A stretch of 64,000 bases of DNA from Elusimicrobiota bacterium (GTDB lineage Bacteria > Elusimicrobiota > Elusimicrobia > FEN-1173). The stretch is taken from assembly GCA_016715645.1 (NCBI GenBank), contig JADJZR010000028.1, forward strand, positions 62,001 through 126,000, in the 5' to 3' direction. The notes under the pieces were generated by a model. It saw nothing but the letters and a program-made list of their open reading frames with translations. It had not been told where the DNA came from and did no database searches. Each line of letters begins with the position of its first letter. Position 1 is the stretch's first letter. A program made the translations under genes and the position numbers. Below are positions 50,805 through 59,866 of this stretch, piece after piece.

Positions 50805-52085
50805 ATGAAAAGAGACCTGATTAAATTGGGCGCTATTTTATTGTTTATGCCGCTTGTGCTCTGGGGAAAGGGTGTCTCTGATCCCTTTACTGAAATGGCG
50901 GACGAATTGACGGAAAAAACGGGAGTGCGTGGTGTTCACCGGATCGCTGTGCTGGAGTTTAAGATGGTCAACTCCCAGGGGACGGTGGCGGGCCGCATCG
51001 TCCAAGAACGTCTGATTTCCGCATTCGTTAAAAAGGGAACCGTTTCTGTTGTGGAACGAGATCGCTTGGACGAGGTGAAAAGGGAACTGACTTTGGGCAT
51101 GACGGGTTTATTGGATGAGACGACGACAAAACAAATTGGGAAAGTGTTAGGAGTGGACGGCCTGGTATTGGGAAGTTTGTCGGACTCAGGAAAGGGGAAT
51201 TTAGAAGCCAACGCTCGTCTCGTATTGGTTGAATCCGGTGAAATCCTGGGAGCCACGACAAGGGAATTGAGACGAACCTGGTTGGAATCGGATATAAGCG
51301 GACCAACACCATCTAACTCGCTTGAAGGGTGGCGGATGCCAAATGATTTTGAACCCGCTCTCTCCACTTTTACAGCACCCGGAACAGTTATTTATAAAAA
51401 TATCTCGCCTCTCGGGTCGAAATTTGAGATTCTTCAACTGACTTTGGTTGAAGAGGATCGAATCTCAGCGACGTTGGATCTTGAGTATATTCTCCCGGCA
51501 GAGTATTTGGGTTCAAGCTTAAGAATCAGTTACCTGCCACAACAAACGATTGAAATGATGGCTGGCCATCATGTTGTTCGGATCCGCATCTGCATGAATG
51601 AAAGTGAATTTTTTCAGGCGACCTCGCATCTGGAGATAATTTTTTCTACCGTAAATCCAAAATATAAACTTAATTTTGACACGACTACGCTGGAAATTCC
51701 ATTTCGTCGGATTTGGATAAATCCTTCATGGAAGAGGGAAGGTTATTTGTTAAACACAAACCCAACCATGAGAATCGATCGAGCGGATCCCCTTGTTCTA
51801 TCTTGGGGTAAGGGTTTTACCCTTTACGGAGATTTTGCAAGGGGCTGGAGGAACTATGGTCGGTACGTCGTTGTGGGCGGGGGGGGCCTGTATCGTTATC
51901 TTAAAATCATTGAATGGAGCGAGGACCGGATTGTCGTCGCATCTCCCAAATCCGGAAGATCACCTAATAAGTTTGTCTGGGTTAATCCGGAGGTTCCCAA
52001 CTTTCTGAGTGTTATTTCCGGTGAAGCTCATAGCAATATTTTTTTAATTAAGTTTAATCCTGAGGGTCTTCCGAAACGGGATTGA
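50805..52085 (+). CDS. Secreted protein with CsgG/FlgO-like domain
   Basis: A 426-residue exported protein. It has a signal peptide (about 1-22), then a CsgG/FlgO-type domain at about 45-160: HRIAVLEFKMV, VQERLISAFVKKGTVSVVER, LDEVKRELTLGMTGLLDE, IGKVLGVDGLVLGSLSDSG, with the usual order of the family. Residues 170-426 are beta-rich with no recognised domain. A lipoprotein cysteine is missing, so it is probably periplasmic or a novel variant. No curli or flagellar genes are nearby. The ATG has a weak AAGGGATAAA site. Confidence 0.72.
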   Translation: MKRDLIKLGAILLFMPLVLWGKGVSDPFTEMADELTEKTGVRGVHRIAVLEFKMVNSQGTVAGRIVQERLISAFVKKGTVSVVERDRLDEVKRELTLGMTGLLDETTTKQIGKVLGVDGLVLGSLSDSGKGNLEANARLVLVESGEILGATTRELRRTWLESDISGPTPSNSLEGWRMPNDFEPALSTFTAPGTVIYKNISPLGSKFEILQLTLVEEDRISATLDLEYILPAEYLGSSLRISYLPQQTIEMMAGHHVVRIRICMNESEFFQATSHLEIIFSTVNPKYKLNFDTTTLEIPFRRIWINPSWKREGYLLNTNPTMRIDRADPLVLSWGKGFTLYGDFARGWRNYGRYVVVGGGGLYRYLKIIEWSEDRIVVASPKSGRSPNKFVWVNPEVPNFLSVISGEAHSNIFLIKFNPEGLPKRD

Positions 52086-52340
52086 TTCAAAATTTAAAGG
52101 TGGTAGGGCCGTGCGCGTCCGGTTTTTCTTTGTCAACCACCAATAAAAATCCCCAAATCCTCAGACAACGCATAGAGCTCGACGGAGCATTTTTAACCAC
52201 TTTGATGCATCCCTCTTTCGGCTCACCTCTTACAAATGGGGATATCGGCGTCGCCCCCGGGGTCTTTCCGACCCCAGGGGGGGGCTGTTGCCGGGGGACC
52301 GGGGATTGACTATCATTGACGGGACCTTCTTGGGCCGACC

Positions 52341-53063
52341 ATGGGATTTTACCCCGCGTTTCTTAATCTGTCCGGCAAACACTGCCTGGTGGTCGGTGGC
52401 GGGGACCTGGCGTTGCACAAAACACTTGATTTGCGAGCGGCGGGAGCGCGGGTGACGGTTGTGTCGCCTCGGTTTGCGGCGGGGTTTGGGCCCCTTTCAG
52501 ACGTTGTCCGGCGCGCCCGCCGGTTTCGCGCCGACGACCTGGATCCGGCCCCGTGGCTGGTGGTGGCGGCCACCAACGACGAGGTTCTTCACGCGCGTAT
52601 CGCTCGGTTGTGCCGCACGAAAAAAATTTGGGCGAACGTGGTCGACCGGCCCGCTCTGTGCGATTTTATCGTCCCTTCCGTGGTGCGGCGCGGGCCCGTG
52701 ACTTTTGCCGTTTCCACCGGGGGTCTTAGCCCCGCCGTGGCCAAATTTTTGGGCGCCGATCTGCGCCGTCGATATGGGCCGGAAGTGGGTCGGCTGGCCG
52801 CTGTCTTGAAAGGCGTGCGGGCCGAATTGTTGCGGGTGCCGATTCGGGCCCGACGACGACTGTTGGACGAGCTCGTGACTAAACCTTGGCTGGCCCGGTT
52901 TCGGTCGGATCCCCGGGGGGCTGCGGCCGAGTTGCGCTCGCTCGCCGACCGAAAAATCAAATCCCTCACCCTGCCCTCGGGTCAGCGGCTCTGCCGCCCC
53001 AGGTGCCCCGAGCTCTGCGAGGGGCCTCCCAAGAGGAGAGGGAAAATCACTTCCGAGGGTTGA
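52341..53063 (+). CDS. Precorrin-2 dehydrogenase / sirohydrochlorin ferrochelatase domain protein
   Basis: A 240-residue CysG N-domain/Met8-type NAD-dependent precorrin-2 dehydrogenase of the siroheme branch. It has YPAFLNLSGKHCLVVGGGDLA (Rossmann), ARVTVVSPRF, VVAATNDEVLHARIARLCR, WANVVDRPALCDFIVPSVVRRGPV and the conserved FAVSTGGLSPAVAKFL. It lacks the SAM-methyltransferase half, which is provided by the cobA-hemD fusion. The last 35 residues are encoded by a dispersed repeat (copy 6), so the native C-terminus has been altered. It starts the heme gene series. Confidence 0.9.
   Translation: MGFYPAFLNLSGKHCLVVGGGDLALHKTLDLRAAGARVTVVSPRFAAGFGPLSDVVRRARRFRADDLDPAPWLVVAATNDEVLHARIARLCRTKKIWANVVDRPALCDFIVPSVVRRGPVTFAVSTGGLSPAVAKFLGADLRRRYGPEVGRLAAVLKGVRAELLRVPIRARRRLLDELVTKPWLARFRSDPRGAAAELRSLADRKIKSLTLPSGQRLCRPRCPELCEGPPKRRGKITSEG
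52963..53049. repeat. Dispersed GC-rich repeat family, copy 6, inside a gene end
   Basis: CCTCACCCTGCCCTCGGGTC, then AGCGGCTCTGCCGCCCCAGG and CCTCCCAAGAGGAGAGGGAA. It overlaps the last 33 codons of the precorrin-2 dehydrogenase gene and contributes its stop codon surroundings. Confidence 0.7.
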
Positions 53064-53081
53064 AGAGTCTTGGGGTTAAAC

Positions 53082-53996
53082 GTGCAAAAAATTCAGGCAC
53101 TACTTTTTGATTTTGGGTTAATAGGGTATGTGACCGCAGTGGCCCTTTATCTGGCCTACGTTTTTTCCCGGCGCGACCAGCACAGTCTTGTTGGGCATCG
53201 GATCCTTTGGGCGTCGTCGTTTCTTCATGCCGCTAGCTTGATCCTCGGGCTATGGATTGAAAGCCATCGTCCGGGCCATTTGGCTTTTGAGTTTTGGAAC
53301 AGTTGGTTTGAAAGCCTTTCGTTGTTCTCCTTTTTGATCGTGGCCGTTTTTTTGGGTGTCCAAACCCGGGCGCGGTTAGCCATCCTGGGGGCGTTCATCT
53401 TGCCCTGGGCGGTGTTGTTGATGGGAATGGCCTTGACCAACGCCTTTTTAGCCAGTCCCCGTTGTCCGTTCGCTTCCGTTGAGGATTTTCTGAAATTGGC
53501 CGATACCGCCCGTCGTCTGCCGGCATTGCCGGGGTCCCTGTGGGCCACGGTTCATGTTCCCCTCCTGTTTTTTTCCTACGCGGCGTTCGCCAACGCCTTC
53601 GGGATCGGGTTGGCTTTTCTTATTCAAGAACGCCAATTGAAAACACACCGTTCAACCGAGCTGGGTTACCGGTTGCCGTCTTTGGAAGAAATGGACCGCT
53701 TGATCGCCCGTTTGATCGCTTTGGCGTTTCCGGCGTTCACGGTGGGGTTGGCGTTGGGTGTTGTGTGGGCTCGGTCGGCTTGGGGCGACCGCTGGGCCAC
53801 GGACCCGAAAGTTATTTGGTCGGCGGTTGTGTGGGCCGTTTATTTGGGTTATTTGATCTTGCGCTACGCTTTTAATTGGCGCGGCCGACGGGGAGCGTAT
53901 TTTTCGTTGGCCGGGTTCGGTCTCGTTTTGGTCAGTTACATGGGCATCAACTATGTCTCAAAAACCCATTCCTATGTGGTGGAGGACCGACCTTGA
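53082..53996 (+). CDS. CcsA/HemX-family cytochrome c assembly membrane protein
   Basis: A 304-residue protein with eight predicted TM helices and the tryptophan-rich motif WGDRWATDPKVIWSAVVW characteristic of the CcsA/CcmC/HemX superfamily of heme-handling membrane proteins. In Bacillus-type heme operons the family member HemX, encoded next to hemA, limits GluTR levels, and the gene order here is the same. GTG at 53082 is preferred (GGGG six bases upstream); TTG at 53070 is possible. hemA begins within its stop (TTGA). Confidence 0.88.
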   Translation: MQKIQALLFDFGLIGYVTAVALYLAYVFSRRDQHSLVGHRILWASSFLHAASLILGLWIESHRPGHLAFEFWNSWFESLSLFSFLIVAVFLGVQTRARLAILGAFILPWAVLLMGMALTNAFLASPRCPFASVEDFLKLADTARRLPALPGSLWATVHVPLLFFSYAAFANAFGIGLAFLIQERQLKTHRSTELGYRLPSLEEMDRLIARLIALAFPAFTVGLALGVVWARSAWGDRWATDPKVIWSAVVWAVYLGYLILRYAFNWRGRRGAYFSLAGFGLVLVSYMGINYVSKTHSYVVEDRP

Positions 53997-55075
53997 ACCG
54001 GTTGCGGTTGGTGGGCCTCTCGCACCGCACCGCGCCGGTCGAATGGCGCGAACGGTTGGCTGTCCCCGACAGCCGGGTGCCGGAATTTTTGGCCGACCTG
54101 CGCCTCAAAGCGGGCGCGGGAGAAGCGGTGGTGTTGTCCACCTGCAACCGGGTCGAGCTCTACGCCGTGACCCCTTCGGACAACGATTGCGAATGTTTGT
54201 TGCGAAAAGGTTTGTTGGACCTTCACGGCGACGTGGCCTTGGACACTTGTCTGTATGCCCGCGATGACCACGACGCGGTTCGCCATTTGTTTCGCGTGGC
54301 CGCCGGGTTGGATTCCCTGGTTGTGGGTGAAGCGGAAATTTTGGGCCAGGTGAAACGGTCCTACGATTTGGCCCGTCAATCCGAGACCACCGGAAAACTG
54401 ACCAACGTTCTCTTTCAACGGGCCCTCTTCGTCGGAAAAACGGTCCGGTCGGAAACAAAAATCGCCGAAGGACCCACGTCGGTCCCCAGTTTGGCCGTGT
54501 CCTTAGCGACCCGGATTTTCGGAAATTTGGCCGAGTGCCGCGCCCTTGTCGTCGGCGCTGGGCCCATGGCCGAACTCGCGGCGCGGGCCCTCAAAAGCCA
54601 AAAAGTGCCCCATCTGGCCATTGCCAACCGTACCCTCGAAAATGCCGTGGCCATGGCTCAGCGGGTGGGCGCGCACCCAACCCCTTTCGACGCGTTGGCC
54701 CGTGAACTGGTTTTGGCCGACATCGTGATCTGTTCTACGGGAGCCTTGGATTTTATTTTTCGCCGCGACGTTGTGGCCGCCGCTTTGGACGAGCGGCGCG
54801 GGCGGCCTCTCTTTTTCATCGACATCGCGGTTCCCCGGGATGTGGACCCCGCCGTGGACGAATTGGAGAACGTGTATCTCTACAACATCGATGATTTGGA
54901 AGGTCTGGTGAACGAAACCCGCGTTCGACGCGAGGCTGAAATTGTTCAGGCTGACCGGTTGGTGGATCAAAAAGCCCTGGAGTTTGCCGCCTGGTTCGAC
55001 GCTTGGCGCCGCGGAACCCGCGCCGCCTTGCGCCACGGACACGAATCTTTGGCCGTGGAAGCGGAGCCCGGGTGA
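53993..55075 (+). CDS. hemA: Glutamyl-tRNA reductase, short C-terminus
   Basis: A 360-residue GluTR, the first step of C5 heme synthesis (Glu-tRNA to glutamate-1-semialdehyde). It has the N-terminal GLSHRTAPVEWRERLA, the active-site STCNRVELYA with catalytic Cys, GLDSLVVGEAEILGQVK, RNLFVGKTVRSE-like (RALFVGKTVRSETKIAEG), and the NADPH-binding VVGAGPMAELAARAL. The usual C-terminal dimerisation helix bundle of about 100 residues is reduced to a short stub ending AVEAEPG. TTG start at 53993 overlaps the CcsA stop; the longer frame to 53876 lies in that gene. Confidence 0.93.
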   Translation: MNRLRLVGLSHRTAPVEWRERLAVPDSRVPEFLADLRLKAGAGEAVVLSTCNRVELYAVTPSDNDCECLLRKGLLDLHGDVALDTCLYARDDHDAVRHLFRVAAGLDSLVVGEAEILGQVKRSYDLARQSETTGKLTNVLFQRALFVGKTVRSETKIAEGPTSVPSLAVSLATRIFGNLAECRALVVGAGPMAELAARALKSQKVPHLAIANRTLENAVAMAQRVGAHPTPFDALARELVLADIVICSTGALDFIFRRDVVAAALDERRGRPLFFIDIAVPRDVDPAVDELENVYLYNIDDLEGLVNETRVRREAEIVQADRLVDQKALEFAAWFDAWRRGTRAALRHGHESLAVEAEPG

Positions 55076-55986
55076 CCCTCCTTCGTTTAGGGTCCCGCGG
55101 CAGTGCCTTGGCTCTGGCCCAGTCCAACCATGTCAAAGGGCGTTTGGAGTCCTTGTTCCCCGATCTGCGGGTCGAATTGCAAATCATTAAGACCACCGGA
55201 GACCGGTTGGCTGACGCGTCGTTGGCTTCCATCGGCGGTAAAGGGGTTTTCACCAAGGAGTTGGAAGAGGCCCTTCTTTCCAAAACCGTGGACCTGGCTG
55301 TCCATTCATTGAAAGACCTTCCCACGGAACTCCCCGCCGGTTTAGCCGTGGGCGCGATTTTGGAACGGGAAGATCCTCGCGACTGCATGGTCGCCCGGTT
55401 CGGCGAACAGTTGATGGAACTGCCCCGCGGGGCCGTGATCGGCACCAGCTCGCTTCGCCGCCAAGCCCAGATTCGAGCCATCAAAAAAGGAATCCGCTTG
55501 GAAGACCTGCGCGGTAACTTGGACACCCGGTTGGCTCGAGTGGCGGCCGGCGATTTTTCCGCGGTTGTCGTCGCCTACGCGGGCGTGCGTCGGTTGGGCC
55601 GAGCCGGTGAGGTCACCGAAGTGTTGCCGTTCCATCTAATCCTTCCCGCTCCCGGCCAGGGGTTTGTGGCCATTGAAACGCGCGCCGAAGATCCGTTCAC
55701 CCAGACCTGGGTGTCTCGATTAAATCACGAACCGAGCCGTCTCGCGGCCTTGGCGGAACGGGAATTTCTGTCGGCGTTAGGCGGGGGATGCCGCGTCCCC
55801 ATCGCCGCTTACGCCCGTCGGGAAGGCGACCAGCTGGTTTTGGACGGCCGCGTGACGTCTGTGGACGGTAAAAAAGATGTGAAGGGGCGTCAATCCGGAC
55901 GGCCGGAGGAGGCCGCTCGGATCGGCTTGGCCCTGGCCCGCCGTCTTCTCGACGAAGGCGCCCTAGAAATTTTGGAGACTATTTGA
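55072..55986 (+). CDS. hemC: Porphobilinogen deaminase (hydroxymethylbilane synthase)
   Basis: A 304-residue HemC that polymerises four porphobilinogens on a dipyrromethane cofactor. Seen: LLRLGSRGSALALAQSNHVK, IKTTGDR, GKGVFTKELEEALLSKTVDLAVHSLKDLP (with the catalytic Asp), GTSSLRRQAQ, RGNLDTRLARV, and the cofactor-binding Cys in ALGGGCRVPIAAYA. The GTG at 55072 overlaps the hemA stop (GTGA). Confidence 0.95.
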   Translation: MTLLRLGSRGSALALAQSNHVKGRLESLFPDLRVELQIIKTTGDRLADASLASIGGKGVFTKELEEALLSKTVDLAVHSLKDLPTELPAGLAVGAILEREDPRDCMVARFGEQLMELPRGAVIGTSSLRRQAQIRAIKKGIRLEDLRGNLDTRLARVAAGDFSAVVVAYAGVRRLGRAGEVTEVLPFHLILPAPGQGFVAIETRAEDPFTQTWVSRLNHEPSRLAALAEREFLSALGGGCRVPIAAYARREGDQLVLDGRVTSVDGKKDVKGRQSGRPEEAARIGLALARRLLDEGALEILETI

Positions 55987-56092
55987 TGATTTTCAAAGGC
56001 CTTCCAACACGCGTGTGACGATGAGCGGCCCTGGAGTGTTTCGCCCAGGCCCGAACGGCTTGCGCGCGATTTTGTGCCGGAGGCCGACCCAA

Positions 56093-56139
56093 CTCGCATC
56101 AGCGGCTCTGCCGCCTCAGGTGGCGCGAGCTCTGCGAGC
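56093..56139. repeat. Dispersed GC-rich repeat family, copy 7 (partial)
   Basis: CTCGCATCAGCGGCTCTGCC, then GCCTCAGGTGGCGCGAGCTC and TGCGAG, matching the middle of copy 6. It lies in the 387-base gap between hemC and cobA-hemD; that gap otherwise contains only the inverted repeat at 56,312. Confidence 0.65.
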
Positions 56140-56311
56140 GACCCCGGCCCTCAACATCCTACGGGCCGGATCGGACAGGGTCGGCCCCGCGACCGGCATA
56201 AAATCGTGCTCAAAACGCCTCAAGGGCCTGGCCGAAACACCCCAGGGTCTTGGGGGGGCTTTCCGTGCATTTCATCACGGGAAAACGAGATGTAAAACTG
56301 TTATTTTGAAG

Positions 56312-56336
56312 ATTTGGGAGACAGTGTCTCCCAAAT
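56312..56336 (+). promoter_or_regulatory. Perfect 11-base inverted repeat upstream of cobA-hemD
   Basis: ATTTGGGAGAC-AGT-GTCTCCCAAAT, 38 bases before the TTG start at 56374. Without a T run it is not a standard terminator. It may be an operator for a dimeric regulator or a leader hairpin of the fusion gene. An ATTTGGGA word recurs just before the start at 56,372. Confidence 0.45.
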
Positions 56337-56373
56337 TGACCGGTTAGGGATCTTTACCTCGGGGGGCAAAGAT

Positions 56374-58013
56374 TTGGGAAACGCTAAGGCGACAGTTTAT
56401 TTAGTCGGGGCGGGGCCCGGGCGGCCGGATTTGATCACTCTGCGGGGCGTCGAGTGTTTACGCCAAGCCGACGCCGTGGTCTTGGACGCGTTGGTGGACC
56501 GGCGCGTGTTGAGCCATTGTTCTCCCGGCGTTCGAATTATTGAAGCGGGAAAACGGGGCGGCGGGCGGGTGTTCCTTCGTCAGCCGGCCATCAACCGGTT
56601 GTTGGTTCGGCTGGCGCGGTCGGGGAAAACCGTTGTTCGCCTCAAAGGCGGGGACCCCTATTTTTTTGGCCGCGGGGCCGAAGAGGCGGAAGCGTTGGCC
56701 GATCAAAACATTCCGTTTGAGGTGGTTCCCGGCGTCAGTTCGGTGACGTCGGTGCCGGGGTTTGCGGGTATTCCTTTAACCCACCGGGGGCATGCGTCAA
56801 CGGTCACCGTCGTGACCGGCCACCAGGGACGGGAAAACCCCTATTTGGGCGACAGCGCCGGTCAGGCCGCCCGTCGGCGGGGACCCGGTGTGGATTGGGC
56901 GAAAATTTCGCCGAACGGGACATTGGTGATCCTGATGGGACTCAACCAGTTGCCCTATATTTCCCGCCGCCTGTTGGGTTTGGGTTGGTCTCCCGCGCTT
57001 CCTGCGGCCGCTATTCAATGGGGCAGTTGGGCCCATCAGCGCACGGTTCGCGGGACCTTGTCCGATATCGCTTGGCAGGTCAAGCAAAAGGCCCTCGGCG
57101 CGCCGGCGGTGATTGTGATCGGCGACGTGGCGGGGCTTGGAACCAAACTGGATTGGTTTGGAAAACGGCCGCTCTTTGGTAAAACGGTTCTTGTGACGCG
57201 CGCGCGCGAGCAGGCGTCGACCCTTACCGCCCTGTTGGAAAAGGCGGGCGCCCGCGTGATCGAAAGTCCGCTCATCTCCATTTCTCCTTTGCCGTTGGGT
57301 AAAAGAGGCCGCGGATTTTTAGAAAATCTTCCCCAATACGACGGAATTCTTGTGACGAGCGCCAACGGAGCTAAAATATTAGCCAAAAAAATTCAGTCGA
57401 CCGGCCATTTACGTCCACAAGGGCAGAACTTTTTTGTTCAGGACTCTGTCGACGGTAGCCCTGTGCCAATCGGGGAATTCCGGTTAGCGGGTCGCCTTAA
57501 AGGCCGGCCGATCCCGCCTGTGTTCGCCGTCGGTGCAAAAACGGCGGAGGCCCTTCGCGCCGAAGGGCTTGAGGTTGACCGGACCGCGGAAACGTTTCAA
57601 TCCGAAGGGTTGGTCAAATTGTTGGGACGACGATTGGATGGGAAAAAATTTTTGTTGGCCCGGGCTCGGGTGGGGCGCGACGTTATTGAATCGGCTCTCG
57701 CTCGGCGGGGCGCGCGGGTGGACCTGTGGCCGTTGTATGAAACGCGGTCGGTGGCTTTGTCGGGCGACGCGAAGGCGGCGCTCTTGTCCGGCGCGGTGGA
57801 CGCGGTGACCTTTACCTCTTCGTCAACGGTCACGTCGTTTGCGGGAAATTTTACGCGCGCCCAACGGCGCCGCCTTTTTTCCCGCGCGCGCGCCGTGTCC
57901 ATCGGGCCCATCACCAGCCGCGCCCTTCGAGCCAGGGGCATTCGCCCCTTCAAGCACGGGGGGCCGCGACCGTCGAGGATTTGGCGGACACCATTGTCCG
58001 GGCGCTCAGCTAA
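56374..58013 (+). pseudogene. Uroporphyrinogen-III methyltransferase/synthase fusion (CobA-HemD), frameshifted near its end
   Basis: N-terminal SAM-dependent uroporphyrinogen-III C-methyltransferase (about 1-255: VYLVGAGPGRPDLITLRG, RLKGGDPYFFGRGAEE, VPGVSSVTSVPGFAGIPLTH) joined to uroporphyrinogen-III synthase (about 270-540: GKTVLVTRAREQASTL, DGILVTSANGA, VDAVTFTSSSTVTSFA, AVSIGPITSRALRARG). The last 22 codons expected for HemD, QARGAATVEDLADTIVRALS, lie in another frame. Adding one C at 57945-57948 restores them and moves the stop to 58,013; as read, the frame ends at 58,026. TTG 56374 follows GGGGGG. Only the terminal helix is affected, so the product may work even if the shift is real. 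Confidence 0.85.
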
Positions 58014-58038
58014 ACATAATGCTTGACGAACATTATGT
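58014..58038. other. Hairpin between hemD and suhB-like gene
   Basis: ACATAATG-CTTGACGAA-CATTATGT, an 8-base perfect stem. No T run follows on either strand close by. It could be a weak transcriptional or processing signal. Confidence 0.3.
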
Positions 58039-58078
58039 TGGCGGAGCATCATCTTTGAGTTGTGTCTGAGGTCTTCCG

Positions 58079-58885
58079 ATGAAAAAAAATCCAAGCACCA
58101 ATTTGTTGTTGCGGGCTCTTCGGCGGGCGTTGGCCGAAGCGGGCGCGATCCATCGCCGGGGCGCGCGACGGACTCTCAACATCGATCACAAGGGGCTCGT
58201 GGATATCGTGACCGATGTGGACCGCGCGGCGGAGAAAAAAATTCTTGGCGTGTTGCGCGGGTCGTTTCCCGACCACGGGTTTTTGATGGAAGAGTCCGGG
58301 CTTCATTTGTCGTCGTCTCGCTACCGGTGGGTGGTGGATCCTCTGGACGGAACGGTCAATTTTGCCCATCGGATGCCCATCAGCTGTGTGTCCATCGGGC
58401 TGGAAAAAGACGGGCGCGTCTTGATGGGCGGGGTGTACGATCCGTTTCGTAACGAGGAATTTCTCGCGGTGCGAGGAAAGGGCGCGGCGTTGAACGGGAA
58501 AAAAATTCGTGTGTCCAAAACCAACACGCTCATCAACGCTTTGCTCGTCACGGGGTTTCCCTACGACCGGACCGAGAAGGCCGCTTTCTATTTGTCTTTC
58601 GTCGAGAAGTTTATGAAACAAACCCAAGGACTCCGTCGATTGGGCGCGGCCGCCTTGGACATGGCCTATGTGGCGGCGGGTCGATTCGACGGTTACTGGG
58701 AATTTAATTTGAAACCCTGGGACGCGGCCGCGGGCCGCCTGCTTGTCGAAGAGGCCGGGGGGCGCGTGACCAATTTCCTCGGTCGTCCTTACTCGTTGGC
58801 CGACACGTCCCAAACCTTGGCGTCCAATGGGCAGGTCCATGGGGCGATGCTTCGTCTCTTGGCGGGGTCCGATAAAGTAAAATAG
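58079..58885 (+). CDS. suhB: Inositol monophosphatase family protein
   Basis: A 268-residue IMPase-fold Mg2+-dependent phosphatase: DIVTDVDRAAEKKI, LMEESG, the metal-binding VVDPLDGTVNFAHRMPI, FNLKPWDAAAGRLLVEEAGG. This family covers inositol, fructose-bis and 3'-phosphoadenosine phosphatases; the SuhB-like subgroup fits best, the exact substrate cannot be told. ATG 58079 follows GAGG. It sits within the heme genes without a known pathway link. Confidence 0.88.
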   Translation: MKKNPSTNLLLRALRRALAEAGAIHRRGARRTLNIDHKGLVDIVTDVDRAAEKKILGVLRGSFPDHGFLMEESGLHLSSSRYRWVVDPLDGTVNFAHRMPISCVSIGLEKDGRVLMGGVYDPFRNEEFLAVRGKGAALNGKKIRVSKTNTLINALLVTGFPYDRTEKAAFYLSFVEKFMKQTQGLRRLGAAALDMAYVAAGRFDGYWEFNLKPWDAAAGRLLVEEAGGRVTNFLGRPYSLADTSQTLASNGQVHGAMLRLLAGSDKVK

Positions 58886-58889
58886 TCTT

Positions 58890-59866
58890 ATGCCCTTTCC
58901 TCGCACTCGACTTCGGCGGTTGCGCGCGTCCCTCGCGGTCCGTTCCATGGTCCAAGAAACCGCGTTGACGCCCCGCTCTTTGATCCAGCCCCTTTTTGTG
59001 CGGACCGGTAAAAAGGTTCGGCGGCCTGTCCCGAGCATGCCGGGGTGTTTCAGTTGTCCGTCGACCAAGCGGTTGTCGAGGCCCGCGCTGTTCAGCGGCT
59101 GGGATTGAAGGCCGTCCTCTTGTTCGGCCTTCCGGACAAAAAAGATTCCGTCGGGTCGGATGCTTCCGACCCGGATGGCATTGTCCAGCGGGCCGTGCGG
59201 GCCATTAAAAGCGCTTGCCCGAACCTGCTGGTTATCACCGACCTGTGTTTATGCGAATACACCGATCACGGCCATTGCGGCCTGTTAAAAAACAAGGTCA
59301 TTGATAACGACGCTACGTTGGAACGGTTGGGCCGCATCGCCGTTGTTCAGGCCCAGGCCGGCGCCGATTGGGTGGCCCCCTCGGGCATGATGGACGGCGC
59401 TGTGCGCGCTGTCCGCCGAGCTTTGGACAAGGCCGGTTTTACCCACACCGCTCTACTGGCTTACGCCGCGAAATATGCGTCCGCTTTTTACGGCCCGTTT
59501 CGCGATGCGGCCCAGTCAGCTCCGTCGTTCGGCGACCGGCGCACCCACCAAATGGATCCCGCCAACGCCCGGGAAGCTCTCCGTGAAGTGGCCCTGGATA
59601 TTCGTGAAGGCGCCGATCTCGTCATGGTCAAACCCGCCCTCGCTTACCTGGATGTGGTCCGCCAAATCAAAGATCGGGTTGCGGCCCCTGTGGTCGCCTA
59701 CAACGTGTCGGGAGAATACGCTTTGGTAAAGGCGGGAGCCGCTCAGGGTTGGATCGACGAGGCTCGGTTAGTCGACGAAATTTTGCTTTCCATCAAACGG
59801 GCCGGGGCCGACCTGATCATCTCGTACCACGCCAAGGAATGGGCCCGGCGCCATTTGACCCAGTGA
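58890..59866 (+). pseudogene. hemB: Delta-aminolevulinic acid dehydratase, single-base frameshift
   Basis: Porphobilinogen synthase of about 325 residues. The N-terminus (PFPRTRLRRLRASLAVRSMV... LIQPLFVRTGKKV... PVPSMPG) and the rest (VFQLSVDQAVVEARAVQRLG onward) are in different frames, joining if one G is added to the G4 run at 59042-59045. The metal site DLCLCEYTDHGHCG (three Cys), the Schiff-base lysines in AAKYASAFYGPFRDA and VMVKPALAYLDV, and the C-terminus are all normal. HemB is essential for the pathway encoded around it, so a base-calling error is more likely than a true mutation. Confidence 0.9.
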
